Source: Macrococcoides equi
Lineage (GTDB): Bacteria; Bacillota; Bacilli; Staphylococcales; Staphylococcaceae
DNA length: 64,000 bases
Reading direction: 5' to 3' (one strand)
Assembly: GCF_047425865.1 (NCBI RefSeq)
Contig: NZ_CP179735.1
Below are positions 25,127 to 33,874 of this stretch, piece after piece. Position 1 is the first letter of the stretch. Every line of letters starts with the position of its first letter. Under the pieces are notes generated by a model. It was not told where the DNA came from. It saw only the letters and a program-made list of their open reading frames with translations, and did not search any database. The translations under genes were made by a program, and so were the position numbers.

Positions 25127-26263
25127 ATGAGGAAAATTAATATTAAAGATTTTGGTGCAAAAGGACGTAATGTCTTGTTTGATACTATCGGTATACAGCG
25201 TGCACTTAATCAAGCAAAAAAAGAACCGGTTGAAGTATATATACCAAAGGGCACTTATTATATTGGTGCTGAACTAGTGATATATGCGCATACCTACCTA
25301 CATTTACATGAAGAAGCAGTCCTTCGACGCATGAGTCCTTTTGCGATGCTTAAGAATGGTAAGAAAAGTGAAGGGTATAAGGGATATGAAGGTAATGGAT
25401 TCATTAAGATTGAAGGTGGCACTTTTGATCAATACGGACATGTTTTAAATTTTAATAATAGTATTATGTCGTTAGGACATGCGCGTGAGATTGAAATTAT
25501 CAATGTGACTTTTAAAAATGTCGTACAAGGTCATGCGATAGATGCTTGTGGTATAGATGGATTCAAAGTAACCGGATGTAAATTCCTTGGGTTTAGAGAT
25601 GATAGCGGTGAACGCGCATTTAGTGAGGCGATACAAATTGACCTTCAACTGAAAGATTCTTTTCCTAAGTTTGGCGAGTACGACGGCACAGTAACTAAAA
25701 ATGTGATTATCGAGCATTGTTACTTCGGTAATTCTGATGAACCGATGATGAAACCTTGGAATCGAGCGATTGGAAGTCATGCGAGTACCTATGAAATTTA
25801 CTATGAAAATATTACGGTAAAACATAATACTTTTGATAAGATGGGCGATTATGCGTTAACGTTTTTAAAATCAAAAGTATTACATATCCATGATAATACT
25901 TTTAACGATTGTAATGGGGGTATCCGTTATTTAGCTACGAAAAAAGGGAAGTATTCTCTGGATTTACTGGGTAACGATCACGGCGCTCAGGCAGGTGAGA
26001 TGACTGTTATCAGAAATAATCATTTTCATTCGATTAATGAAAAATATGCGATTCTTTTCCAAAGTTATGAAGGTGAAAAGAATAAAGATATCTATATCAT
26101 TGATAATCAATTTAGTGAAGATAATCGTTGTACGATAAAGTTAGGGAAAGCTCAAAATGTGGTGTGTATGAAAAATAAAAATCTCAAGAAAATTAAGAAA
26201 GTTGAAGTGGATGACTTTTATACAGAAACAGTTGCAAAAGATGAGTCTACTGGAGAATACTAA
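25127..26263 (+). CDS. Right-handed beta-helix protein (pectate lyase-like fold)
   Basis: 378 residues. It begins MRKINIKDFGAKGRNVLFDTIGIQRALNQA, the standard start of the pectate_lyase_3 family (DFGAKGDG-type; here the usual GDG is altered to GRN). Repeated beta-helix coils follow (IEIINVTFKNV, FKVTGCKFLGF, VIIEHCYFGNS, ITVKHNTFDKM, LHIHDNTFNDC, MTVIRNNHFHS, IYIIDNQFSED). No signal peptide, so probably cytoplasmic or released by another route. The family acts on or binds polysaccharides; no activity can be assigned. AAGGTG lies before the ATG. Monocistronic. Confidence 0.8.
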   Translation: MRKINIKDFGAKGRNVLFDTIGIQRALNQAKKEPVEVYIPKGTYYIGAELVIYAHTYLHLHEEAVLRRMSPFAMLKNGKKSEGYKGYEGNGFIKIEGGTFDQYGHVLNFNNSIMSLGHAREIEIINVTFKNVVQGHAIDACGIDGFKVTGCKFLGFRDDSGERAFSEAIQIDLQLKDSFPKFGEYDGTVTKNVIIEHCYFGNSDEPMMKPWNRAIGSHASTYEIYYENITVKHNTFDKMGDYALTFLKSKVLHIHDNTFNDCNGGIRYLATKKGKYSLDLLGNDHGAQAGEMTVIRNNHFHSINEKYAILFQSYEGEKNKDIYIIDNQFSEDNRCTIKLGKAQNVVCMKNKNLKKIKKVEVDDFYTETVAKDESTGEY

Positions 26264-26266
26264 TGG

Positions 26267-26307
26267 AAAAGCAGCGTGTCATGAAAATGGACACGCTGCT
26301 TTTTTCT
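26267..26307. terminator. Bidirectional terminator
   Basis: AAAAGCAGCGTGTC, nine-base loop, GACACGCTGCTTTTTT between the convergent beta-helix and nos genes. The nos stop codon lies inside it. Confidence 0.92.
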
Positions 26308-27319
26308 TATAGAAAAAGTTGGGTTCATGATAAGTGTTGTCATACCCTTTATGCCAGTTATGAACGATAGCAGGTGAAATGGGTGGGATAAGCCATGTCC
26401 AGTCGCCAGTTATCTTTCTGTTATGTTGTGCTTCATTTTCTTCAAACTTTAAGAACTGTCTGCTCGCATTATAATGATCGACGATAGAATATCCTTGTTG
26501 TTTAAAAGAATGATAGACGGCGTAGTTTAATTCTACAACAACTTTGTCACGCCAATAACTTGTGGTACGCGTCGTATCAAACCCCATACTTTTAGCAATG
26601 GGTTCTATTAGATTATATCGGTATTCATCAAGGAAATTCCTGCTTGCAATTTCGCTTTCCATATACCACCCGTTAAACGGACAGAGCGGATAGGTAATCC
26701 CACCAATACGGAGTTCCATACCGGAAATGATAGGTACTGCATACCATTTAAGTTGCAGGGCATTGAATGCATCAAAGTCAGGATGTCTGATATCAACTTC
26801 TTTAATAAGGTTTTGGTTTAAATTATAGGTACGATAGTGGTTGTTAAACTTATAGATTAACGGCAGGAAACTCCCGAATTTATTATAACCGGTATGTTCG
26901 ATGAGCTGTTTAGTCTCTCTTACGATAGGGTCATCTGTATATCGTATAAGCTGATCATTATATAGTTCAAAATTTATTTTATTACGCTGCTCAAATATCG
27001 TGATGGTAGGAATAATTTTTCCGTCATTTGTCGCACTTTCTATATGGTTCTCTAAAGCTGTTAAATACTCTTGTTCTTCGGTGATATGGCGCATATCAAC
27101 AACTTTTAATTTATCCCAGAAGAGTCTACCGATACAGCGGTTACTATTGCGCCATGCAAGTCTTGCACCATAGATGAGTTCGTCTGTTGTGTGTGTATAA
27201 GTACCCGTTTGATTAATTTCTGTTTGAATAGCTTCCAGTCTGTTCGTAATCAACTGATTATCAAGACTGAGTTCCTGTCCCATTTGAGTGATGAAGTCTT
27301 TTGCTTTATCAAATATCAT
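26279..27319 (-). CDS. nos: Bacterial nitric oxide synthase, oxygenase domain
   Basis: 346 residues from the ATG at 27319 (MIFDKAKDFI), with GAGGGAG just upstream. The heme-thiolate Cys is in WRNSNRCIGRLFW. The substrate site includes PFNGWYMESEIASRNF, with the arginine-binding Glu, and the pterin-side region WTWLIPPISPAIVHNWHKGY. As in other Bacillales there is no reductase domain. It oxidises arginine to NO and citrulline. In S. aureus nos is linked to a prephenate dehydratase gene; that partner is absent here, and a terminator separates nos from the upstream MFS gene. Confidence 0.95.
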   Translation of the reverse strand: MIFDKAKDFITQMGQELSLDNQLITNRLEAIQTEINQTGTYTHTTDELIYGARLAWRNSNRCIGRLFWDKLKVVDMRHITEEQEYLTALENHIESATNDGKIIPTITIFEQRNKINFELYNDQLIRYTDDPIVRETKQLIEHTGYNKFGSFLPLIYKFNNHYRTYNLNQNLIKEVDIRHPDFDAFNALQLKWYAVPIISGMELRIGGITYPLCPFNGWYMESEIASRNFLDEYRYNLIEPIAKSMGFDTTRTTSYWRDKVVVELNYAVYHSFKQQGYSIVDHYNASRQFLKFEENEAQHNRKITGDWTWLIPPISPAIVHNWHKGYDNTYHEPNFFYKKKAACPFS

Positions 27320-27359
27320 ATTACTCCCTCGATTCATCTCTATTTACTCTATTTTACAA

Positions 27360-27385
27360 TAAAAAAAGCCCGTTATGGGCTTTTC
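27360..27385 (-). terminator. Terminator of the MFS gene
   Basis: On the minus strand AAAAGCCCATAACGGGCTTTTTTT is a short GC stem with a T run, overlapping the last codons of the upstream transporter gene. It separates that gene from nos. Confidence 0.85.
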
Positions 27386-28551
27386 ACAGCATTGTATTTA
27401 TTTTGATGTCGTTGTTTGTAATCATAAAAAGTTGCACAACTTATAGCTAATAAAATAAATGCGATATAACTAAAGAATTGAGTGTTACTTGACAACTGGA
27501 TAACAAGTCCGCCAAAGATGGGTCCGAAAATACTACCGATACTAAAGATGAGACCACACATTAAGTTGCCGGCAGGTAATAATCTTTTTGGAGTAATTTC
27601 TGTCATTAAAGTGACGCCTAATGAATACATTGATCCGACAAATATACCTGCAATAAAAAATAAGGCGATAAGCAAATACCCTGAGTGGCTTAGAAGCTGA
27701 CATAAAATGAATATGACTGCTCCGATAGAGGTTACTGCAACAAGTAAGAGGTTACGATTCATCCTATCAGAAAGCATTCCGAGTGGTACTTGAAAGAGAA
27801 TAGCTCCTAAACTGAAAGCTGGAAGAATCATAATAATCAAATTAACAGGAATGTCCTGTTTCATTGCAAATACCGGAAAGTTACTATTCAGACATGCTTC
27901 CAGTACACCATACATCATTGGAAATAAAAATGCGACCCAGCTTGTTTTCATTACTTTGCCGAAGTTTATCGTGGTTGTACGGAATGAAATATTTGCAGTG
28001 TTATCTTCCGGAAATTCATTTTTTAACATAAATACAAGACCACTTGCACAAAGTGTGAATATTGCACTCATTAAAAAAGGTAGACTTTCGTGCACTTCAT
28101 AGAGTTTAGCAAGCAGGGGTCCTGCCATAAAGCCTAGTGAAAAACTTAAGCCGTATAGTGAGATGATCCGACCGAGCTTATGTTTCGGGGTTGTTTCTGT
28201 AAGCCAGGATTGGGTTGAAAAATGCAGCATATTGTCTCCGATACCGACAAGTAAGCGCAAGATGAACCAGAATGTCATATTTTTATATAAGGGAAATAAT
28301 GACATAGACAATACAATTATTAATGCTCCAATTACTACAAGGTTCTTATAGCCGGTTCTTCTGAGTAAACCTTCTAAAAATAATGAAGCTAAAAAGACAC
28401 CGATATAAAGAGAGGAAGCGTGTAAACCATTAATAAAGCTGGGTACATCATCACGCTCAAAGATAATGGCGATAAGTGGTAGCAGCATACCTTGGGTCAA
28501 ACCTGAAATTGATACGATAATCGTAAGAATGATAAAATTTTTCTTAAACAT
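27373..28551 (-). CDS. Major facilitator superfamily transporter
   Basis: 392 residues from the ATG at 28551 (MFKKNFIILTIIVS), with GGAGG six bases upstream. About 12 transmembrane helices, with the family loop in the second half (GMLSDRMNRNLLLV) and a degenerate one in the first (LEGLLRRTGYKN). It resembles YfkF-like drug/metabolite exporters. Substrate unknown. It runs divergently from pncB with 120 bases between; there is no other link to NAD metabolism. Confidence 0.85.
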   Translation of the reverse strand: MFKKNFIILTIIVSISGLTQGMLLPLIAIIFERDDVPSFINGLHASSLYIGVFLASLFLEGLLRRTGYKNLVVIGALIIVLSMSLFPLYKNMTFWFILRLLVGIGDNMLHFSTQSWLTETTPKHKLGRIISLYGLSFSLGFMAGPLLAKLYEVHESLPFLMSAIFTLCASGLVFMLKNEFPEDNTANISFRTTTINFGKVMKTSWVAFLFPMMYGVLEACLNSNFPVFAMKQDIPVNLIIMILPAFSLGAILFQVPLGMLSDRMNRNLLLVAVTSIGAVIFILCQLLSHSGYLLIALFFIAGIFVGSMYSLGVTLMTEITPKRLLPAGNLMCGLIFSIGSIFGPIFGGLVIQLSSNTQFFSYIAFILLAISCATFYDYKQRHQNKYNAVKSP

Positions 28552-28672
28552 GATATGCCTCCTTAATTTTGATTGTATCAAAATACGTTACCTATGCCTA
28601 AGTGTAAGTGGTATGTTAATATGAATTTAATATAAAAATATAGCTTGAAATAAAATCGAAGGAGAATTTGCG

Positions 28673-30130
28673 ATGTACAAATATGCTGATGATAGTTTAA
28701 TGCTACATACAGATTTATATCAGATTAATATGGGAGAGACCTACTGGAATGATGGTATACATGAACAAACTGCAGTGTTTGACGTGTATTTCAGAAACAT
28801 GCCATTTGACGGAGGATATGCAGTTTTTGCTGGACTTGAGCGTGTGATTGACTATGTTAATAGATTTTATTTCTCTGACACTGATCTGGAATATTTGAAG
28901 TCATTAGGGTATCAGGATGATTATTTAGCTTATTTGAAGGACTTAAAGTTTACAGGTAATATTCGTTCGATGCAGGAAGGTGAAATTTGCTTTAATAATG
29001 AACCGCTTATGCGTATAGAGGCACCGCTGATTCAGGCACAATTATTAGAAACTGCGATTCTTAACATCGTCAACTTCCAGGTACTAATAGCAACGAAAGC
29101 AAGCCGTATTAAACAGGTGGTTAAAGATGAGATTGTAATGGAATTTGGGACGCGACGTGCACAGGAAATGGATGCTGCAATCTGGGGAACACGTGCAGCC
29201 TATATCGCTGGATTCGATTCAACAAGTAATGTCCGTGCAGGTAAACTATTTGGTATCCCTGTCTCAGGAACGCATGCACATGCGATGGTTCAGGCCTATG
29301 ATGATGAATATGTGGCATTTAAAAAATATGCTGAAAGACATAAGAACTGTGTCTTTCTTGTAGATACGTTCCATACGTTAAAGTCAGGTGTACCGAATGC
29401 CATTCGTGTTGCAAAAGAACTCGGAGACAAAATAAATTTTGTAGGTATTCGTCTTGATTCCGGAGACTTAGCATATTTGTCAAAAGAAGCACGTAAAATG
29501 CTTGATGAAGCAGGATTTAAAGATGCTAAAATATTTGCATCGAATGATCTTGATGAAGCAACAATCACCAACTTAAAATTACAAGGTGCTAAAATTTCAG
29601 CATGGGGAATTGGTACAAAACTGATTACAGCATTCGACCAGCCAGCACTAGGTGCAGTTTATAAGCTTGTTGCAATAGAAAATAAGGCCGGTCAACTAGA
29701 AGACAGAATAAAAATTTCAAATAATGCCGAAAAAGTAACGACACCGGGTAAAAAAAATGTCTATCGTATCATTAATAATCAAACGAATAAGTCAGAAGGT
29801 GATTACATCACACTTGATTTGGAAGATCCATCGAAAGAAAAACCTTTAAAGATGTTCCACCCAATCCATACATATAAACAAAAATGGATTAATGACTTTA
29901 CAGCAAAAGACTTACATTCAGATATATTTATTGATGGAAAGCTTGTCTATAAAATCCCGTCATTAGAAGATTCACGTGCATATTTAAAAGCAAATTTATC
30001 TTTATTATGGGAAGAGACGACACGATATTTAAATCCAGAAGAATATCCTGTTGACTTAAGTACATTATGCTGGGAAAACAAAAATACTGAAATATATGAA
30101 GTATCAAGAAAAGTTAAAGAGGTGAAGTAG
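28673..30130 (+). CDS. pncB: Nicotinate phosphoribosyltransferase
   Basis: 485 residues. Begins YADDSLMLHTDLYQINM (family N-terminus). Active-site stretches include EFGTRRAQEMDAAIWG, GTHAHAMVQAY, FLVDTFHTLKSGVPNA and FVGIRLDSGDLAYLS. It converts nicotinate and PRPP (with ATP) to nicotinate mononucleotide in the Preiss-Handler route. GAAGGAGA precedes the ATG. The next gene, nadE, starts at the base after its stop codon, so the two are coupled. Confidence 0.95.
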   Translation: MYKYADDSLMLHTDLYQINMGETYWNDGIHEQTAVFDVYFRNMPFDGGYAVFAGLERVIDYVNRFYFSDTDLEYLKSLGYQDDYLAYLKDLKFTGNIRSMQEGEICFNNEPLMRIEAPLIQAQLLETAILNIVNFQVLIATKASRIKQVVKDEIVMEFGTRRAQEMDAAIWGTRAAYIAGFDSTSNVRAGKLFGIPVSGTHAHAMVQAYDDEYVAFKKYAERHKNCVFLVDTFHTLKSGVPNAIRVAKELGDKINFVGIRLDSGDLAYLSKEARKMLDEAGFKDAKIFASNDLDEATITNLKLQGAKISAWGIGTKLITAFDQPALGAVYKLVAIENKAGQLEDRIKISNNAEKVTTPGKKNVYRIINNQTNKSEGDYITLDLEDPSKEKPLKMFHPIHTYKQKWINDFTAKDLHSDIFIDGKLVYKIPSLEDSRAYLKANLSLLWEETTRYLNPEEYPVDLSTLCWENKNTEIYEVSRKVKEVK

Positions 30131-30952
30131 ATGACATTACAACAGGAAATTATCAATACTTTACATGTAAAACCTGAAATTAATCGTGAGGAAACATCGA
30201 GAGAAATTATTGATTTTATTAAACATTATGTCGAAATGAATCCTTTTATTGAATCACTTGTGCTGGGGATTTCAGGGGGGCAGGATTCAACGCTATGCGG
30301 GAAACTATGTCAACTTGCAGCGACAGAAATGCAAGCAGAAGGTAAAGAAGTTCAGTTTATTGCTGTGAGACTACCTTTTGGTATACAAAAAGATGAACAG
30401 GATTGTCAGGATGCACTTAATTTCATTCAGCCGGATAAGACATATACGATTAACATTAAATCAGCCGTAGATGCAAGTGTCGCTACATTAGCAGCACAAG
30501 GTGTGCCGTTAACTGATTTTCAAAAAGGTAATGAAAAGGCAAGAGAACGAATGAAAGCTCAGTATTCAATTGCTTCCTTCCATAAAGGTATTGTCATCGG
30601 CACAGATCATGCTGCTGAAAGTATAACAGGCTTTTACACGAAGTTTGGAGATGGTGGAGCAGACATCTTTCCGCTTGCAGGACTAAATAAGCGTCAAGGT
30701 AAGGCTATACTGCAAAATTTAAATTGTCCGGAACACCTTTACAACAAGGTGCCGACAGCGGATCTTGAAGAAAATAAGCCCCAATTACCAGATGAAGTCG
30801 CGCTTGGTGTAACATACGAACAAATTGATGATTATCTTGAAGGTAGACATATTGATCCGGTTGCAGCTCAAAAAATTGAACAACACTATATTAGAACCCA
30901 ACACAAACGTATGCTGCCGATTACCAGATTTTCTGCGAATGAAATTATTTAA
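30131..30952 (+). CDS. nadE: Ammonia-dependent NAD+ synthetase
   Basis: 273 residues, the usual length. The PP-loop motif GISGGQDSTL binds ATP. Later motifs include VIGTDHAAESITGFYTKFGDGGADIFPLAGLNK and VPTADLEENKPQLPDE. It amidates deamido-NAD using ammonia. There is no glutaminase domain, so free ammonia is the donor. GAGGTGAAG lies in the 3' end of pncB just before the start. Second gene of the pncB-nadE unit. Confidence 0.96.
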   Translation: MTLQQEIINTLHVKPEINREETSREIIDFIKHYVEMNPFIESLVLGISGGQDSTLCGKLCQLAATEMQAEGKEVQFIAVRLPFGIQKDEQDCQDALNFIQPDKTYTINIKSAVDASVATLAAQGVPLTDFQKGNEKARERMKAQYSIASFHKGIVIGTDHAAESITGFYTKFGDGGADIFPLAGLNKRQGKAILQNLNCPEHLYNKVPTADLEENKPQLPDEVALGVTYEQIDDYLEGRHIDPVAAQKIEQHYIRTQHKRMLPITRFSANEII

Positions 30953-30996
30953 TAAAAATGGTATAGTGGGTTTGAATTTTAGCCAGGAGGATTGTA

Positions 30997-31563
30997 ATGG
31001 AAATATTAAGTAACCACTGGGTAGTTGTCGCCTTAATCTTTGTCATTAATATTGTATATGTTACCTTCTTAACAATGCGTATGATATTAACGTTGAAAGG
31101 TTACCGTTATTTAGCGGCAGCTGTATCAGTAATTGAAGTTGTAATTTATGTTGTAGGTTTAGGTCTCGTGATGAATAGTCTGGATAAGATTGAAAATGTC
31201 ATCGCCTATGCACTTGGATTTGGCGTAGGAATCATCGTAGGGATGAAGATAGAAGAGATGATTGCATTAGGCTATATCGTTGTGAACGTAACGACAGCTG
31301 AATATGATAAAGAAATTCCAAGAACATTACGTGATTTAGGTTACGGCGTAACCCACTATGCAGCACAAGGGCGCGATGGTGAGCGTCTTGTAATGCAGAT
31401 ATTAACACCCCGTAAGTATGAACTGAAACTTATGGATACGGTAAAAAATCTAGATCCAAAAGCATTTATCATTGCTTATGAACCGAAGAATATCCATGGT
31501 GGATTCTGGGTTAAAGGTGTTAGAAGTAAACGTTTAAAGGCATATGATGCAGATGAAGTTTGA
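30997..31563 (+). CDS. UPF0316/DUF2179 membrane protein
   Basis: 188 residues with three N-terminal transmembrane helices (about 8-25, 37-58 and 64-85), then a cytoplasmic DUF2179-type domain (EEMIALGYIVVNVTTAEYDKEIPRTLRDLGYGVTHYAAQGRDG). The same protein precedes purB in many Bacillales. AGGAGG precedes the ATG. It overlaps the next small gene by 20 bases. Related DUF2179 domains bind nucleotides in some proteins; function here unknown. Confidence 0.85.
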   Translation: MEILSNHWVVVALIFVINIVYVTFLTMRMILTLKGYRYLAAAVSVIEVVIYVVGLGLVMNSLDKIENVIAYALGFGVGIIVGMKIEEMIALGYIVVNVTTAEYDKEIPRTLRDLGYGVTHYAAQGRDGERLVMQILTPRKYELKLMDTVKNLDPKAFIIAYEPKNIHGGFWVKGVRSKRLKAYDADEV

Positions 31564-31729
31564 AGTTAAACCAAATGAAACGATTGCTCAGTGTCTTGAA
31601 CGTATGAAAGCGGCCGGCTATACTCCGGTTAAGAGATTTCAGAAACCCGTTTTTTTAGAAAAAGAAAATGGTGAGATTGAGTTATACAGGGAACAAATTA
31701 TATTCACCGGCAAAAAGATAGACAATTAA
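31544..31729 (+). CDS. NETI-motif small protein
   Basis: 61 residues with the hallmark NETI in FEVKPNETIAQCLERMKAAGYTPVKR. The family is short, cytoplasmic and of unknown function, and is found beside the UPF0316 gene and purB in Bacillales, as here. Start uncertain: ATGs at 31544, 31547 and 31553 are all in frame, and the last gives MKFEVKPNETI. Coupled to the gene before it by overlap and followed by a terminator. Confidence 0.8.
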   Translation: MMQMKFEVKPNETIAQCLERMKAAGYTPVKRFQKPVFLEKENGEIELYREQIIFTGKKIDN

Positions 31730-31732
31730 ACG

Positions 31733-31765
31733 ATAGACCTGATGATGCATCAGGTCTATTTTTAC
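31733..31765 (+). terminator. Rho-independent terminator
   Basis: ATAGACCTGATG, loop ATG, CATCAGGTCTAT followed by TTTT. It separates the NETI gene from the purB promoter region. Confidence 0.9.
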
Positions 31766-31822
31766 GAGCAAATATGAACGAAGCATGGTAAAATAAAGAT
31801 GTTAAATTGTTAAGCTTAGATT

Positions 31823-31866
31823 ATTTACGAACTTTTGTTGTTAATAAAATAACAATGTACGGATTT
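31823..31866. promoter_or_regulatory. Candidate PurR box pair over the purB promoter
   Basis: ATTTACGAACTTTT (31823-31836) and, on the other strand, AAATCCGTACATTG (31853-31866) resemble the inverted PurBox pair of Bacillales (A/T-rich 14-mers with central CGAA). The gap is exactly 16 bases, the known spacing. The second box has CGTA instead of CGAA. An extended -10, TG-T-TATACT, lies at 31876-31884, so the second box sits over the -35 region. Confidence 0.6.
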
Positions 31867-31918
31867 TGATTTATTTGTTATACTACTAATGACTAAGATA
31901 AAACGGAGGAATTTATTC

Positions 31919-33214
31919 ATGATTGAACGTTATTCAAGAGAAGAAATGTCTAATATCTGGACTGAGCAAAATAGATTTGAAGCATGGTTAGAAGTTGAAA
32001 TTTTAGCGAGTGAAGCTTGGGCAGAGTTAGGTTATATTCCAAAAGAAGATGTAAAATTAATTCGTCAGAACGCACGTGTTGATGTAGAACGTGCTAAAGA
32101 AATCGAACTTGAAACGCGTCATGATGTTGTAGCATTTACGCGTCAGGTATCTGAAACTTTAGGTGAAGAGAAGAAGTGGGTTCACTATGGTTTAACAAGT
32201 ACTGACGTTGTTGATACTGCTTTAAGTTACGTAATTAAACAAGCCAATGATATTATCGAAGCTGATTTAGAGCGTTTTATTGAAGTGTTAAAACAAAAAG
32301 CATTAAAACACAAAACGACTTTAATGATGGGTAGAACACACGGTGTACACGCTGAGCCAACAACATTTGGTTTAAAAATGGCTTTATGGTATATGGAAAT
32401 GCAACGTAACTTAAAACGTTTCAAAGAAGTACGTAAAGAAATCGAAGTAGGTAAAATGAGTGGTGCAGTTGGTACATTCGCGAATATTCCACCTGAAATT
32501 GAAGCTTATGTATGTGACAAGTTAGGTATTGGTTGTGCAGAAATTTCTACACAAACCCTGCAACGTGATCGTCATGCATACTACATTGCGACATTGGGTT
32601 TAATTGCAACATCAATCGAGAAGTTTGCAGTTGAAGTACGTGGTTTACAAAAAACTGAAACACGCGAAGTTGAAGAAGCATTTGCTAAAGGTCAAAAAGG
32701 ATCATCAGCAATGCCACATAAACGTAATCCAATCGGTTCAGAAAACGTTACAGGTATCGCTCGTGTTATTCGTGGTTACATTACAACAGCTTATGAGAAC
32801 GTACCATTATGGCATGAACGTGATATTTCACATTCATCAGCAGAACGTATCATGTTACCTGACGTGACAATCGCATTAGATTACATGTTAAATCGTTTCA
32901 CAAACATCATTGATAACTTAACAGTTTATGAGGAAAATATGAAAGCCAACATGGAAAAAACATTTGGTTTAATTTATTCACAACGTGTAATGTTAACATT
33001 GATCGATAAAGGTATGGTACGTGAAGAAGCTTATGATACAGTACAACCAAAAGCTATGGAATCATGGGCTACGAAAACGCCATTCCGTGAATTAGTAGAA
33101 GCGGATGAAAAGATTACAAGTTTATTATCTAAAGAAGAATTAGATGAATGCTTCAATGAAAATCATCATTTAAATCAAATTGATACGTTATTTAAACGTG
33201 CAGGTTTAGAATAA
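31919..33214 (+). CDS. purB: Adenylosuccinate lyase
   Basis: 431 residues from ATG 31919 (MIERYSREEMSNIW), with CGGAGG upstream; this equals the length I recall for the Bacillus enzyme. The superfamily signature GSSAMPHKRNPIGSEN is present, with the catalytic His region MMGRTHGVHAEPTTFG. It catalyses two steps: SAICAR to AICAR, and adenylosuccinate to AMP, releasing fumarate. Encoded apart from the main pur operon, with its own promoter and candidate PurR boxes. Confidence 0.97.
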   Translation: MIERYSREEMSNIWTEQNRFEAWLEVEILASEAWAELGYIPKEDVKLIRQNARVDVERAKEIELETRHDVVAFTRQVSETLGEEKKWVHYGLTSTDVVDTALSYVIKQANDIIEADLERFIEVLKQKALKHKTTLMMGRTHGVHAEPTTFGLKMALWYMEMQRNLKRFKEVRKEIEVGKMSGAVGTFANIPPEIEAYVCDKLGIGCAEISTQTLQRDRHAYYIATLGLIATSIEKFAVEVRGLQKTETREVEEAFAKGQKGSSAMPHKRNPIGSENVTGIARVIRGYITTAYENVPLWHERDISHSSAERIMLPDVTIALDYMLNRFTNIIDNLTVYEENMKANMEKTFGLIYSQRVMLTLIDKGMVREEAYDTVQPKAMESWATKTPFRELVEADEKITSLLSKEELDECFNENHHLNQIDTLFKRAGLE

Positions 33215-33246
33215 GAAAGTTTGAACTTATTGTTCTGCTATTAGCC

Positions 33247-33305
33247 AAACTGAACGGAATGAATAAATCGCTTTTTGATTTATTGTTTTCGTTCAGTTTT
33301 TGTTG
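33247..33305 (+). terminator. Terminator after purB
   Basis: AAACTGAACG and CGTTCAGTTTTT form the outer stem, and AATAAATC/GATTTATT the inner stem, of a long hairpin ending in T residues. Confidence 0.8.
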
Positions 33306-33427
33306 TCATGTAATGTATAGATAGTTAATTTGATATCTGTGCTATAAGTAAGGTTTACAAAATAAAGATTTACAATTTTAAGTTAGATGAATAAAATTAA
33401 AGTATAAAAATTTCCATTTAATATAGT

Positions 33428-33456
33428 TTGAAAATAAGGTATCACTGTACTTTAAT
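33428..33456 (+). promoter_or_regulatory. Promoter of yerC
   Basis: TTGAAA (33428-33433), 17-base spacer, TTTAAT (33451-33456): a good housekeeping-type promoter about 50 bases before the start codon. The rest of the gap from 33306 is AT-rich and I see nothing else in it. Confidence 0.6.
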
Positions 33457-33504
33457 GATGTAATGCGTTAAAATTATCACAACAATGTTGAAGGGGTGTT
33501 TGTA

Positions 33505-33807
33505 TTGCAAATCGAAAAAATTAAGGGGAAACAGCTTGATGAATTGTTCGATGCAATTCTAACGCTGGAAACACGTGACGAATGTTATAAATTCTTCGAT
33601 GATCTTTGTACGGTAAATGAAATCCAGTCTTTATCACAACGATTACTTGTTGCAAAGATGATTAAGCAAGGATATACATATGCAGCGATTGAGAAAGAAT
33701 CAGGTGCATCGACAGCTACTATTTCACGTGTTAAGCGCTCACTGCAGTGGGGTAATGATGCTTATACGACGGTATTAGACAGAATGAATATTGAAACTAA
33801 AGCTTAA
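33505..33807 (+). CDS. yerC: YerC/YecD-type TrpR-like DNA-binding protein
   Basis: 100 residues from TTG 33505 (MQIEKIKGKQLDELF), with AAGGGG eight bases upstream; a GTG at 33496 overlaps that site. Helical throughout, with the TrpR-like helix-turn-helix VAKMIKQGYTYAAIEKESGASTATISRVKRSL. It is found upstream of pcrB in many Bacillales, as here. Predicted cytoplasmic transcription regulator; target and ligand unknown. Ends at a terminator. Confidence 0.88.
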   Translation: MQIEKIKGKQLDELFDAILTLETRDECYKFFDDLCTVNEIQSLSQRLLVAKMIKQGYTYAAIEKESGASTATISRVKRSLQWGNDAYTTVLDRMNIETKA

Positions 33808-33812
33808 TTTCC

Positions 33813-33848
33813 AAGTACTGGGTCATATTTGATTCAGTACTTTTTTTG
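33813..33848 (+). terminator. Rho-independent terminator
   Basis: AAGTACTG and CAGTACTT with a 14-base loop, followed by TTTTTT, just after yerC. Confidence 0.85.
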
Positions 33849-33874
33849 ACATATAATAGCACAAGAGGTGTATC

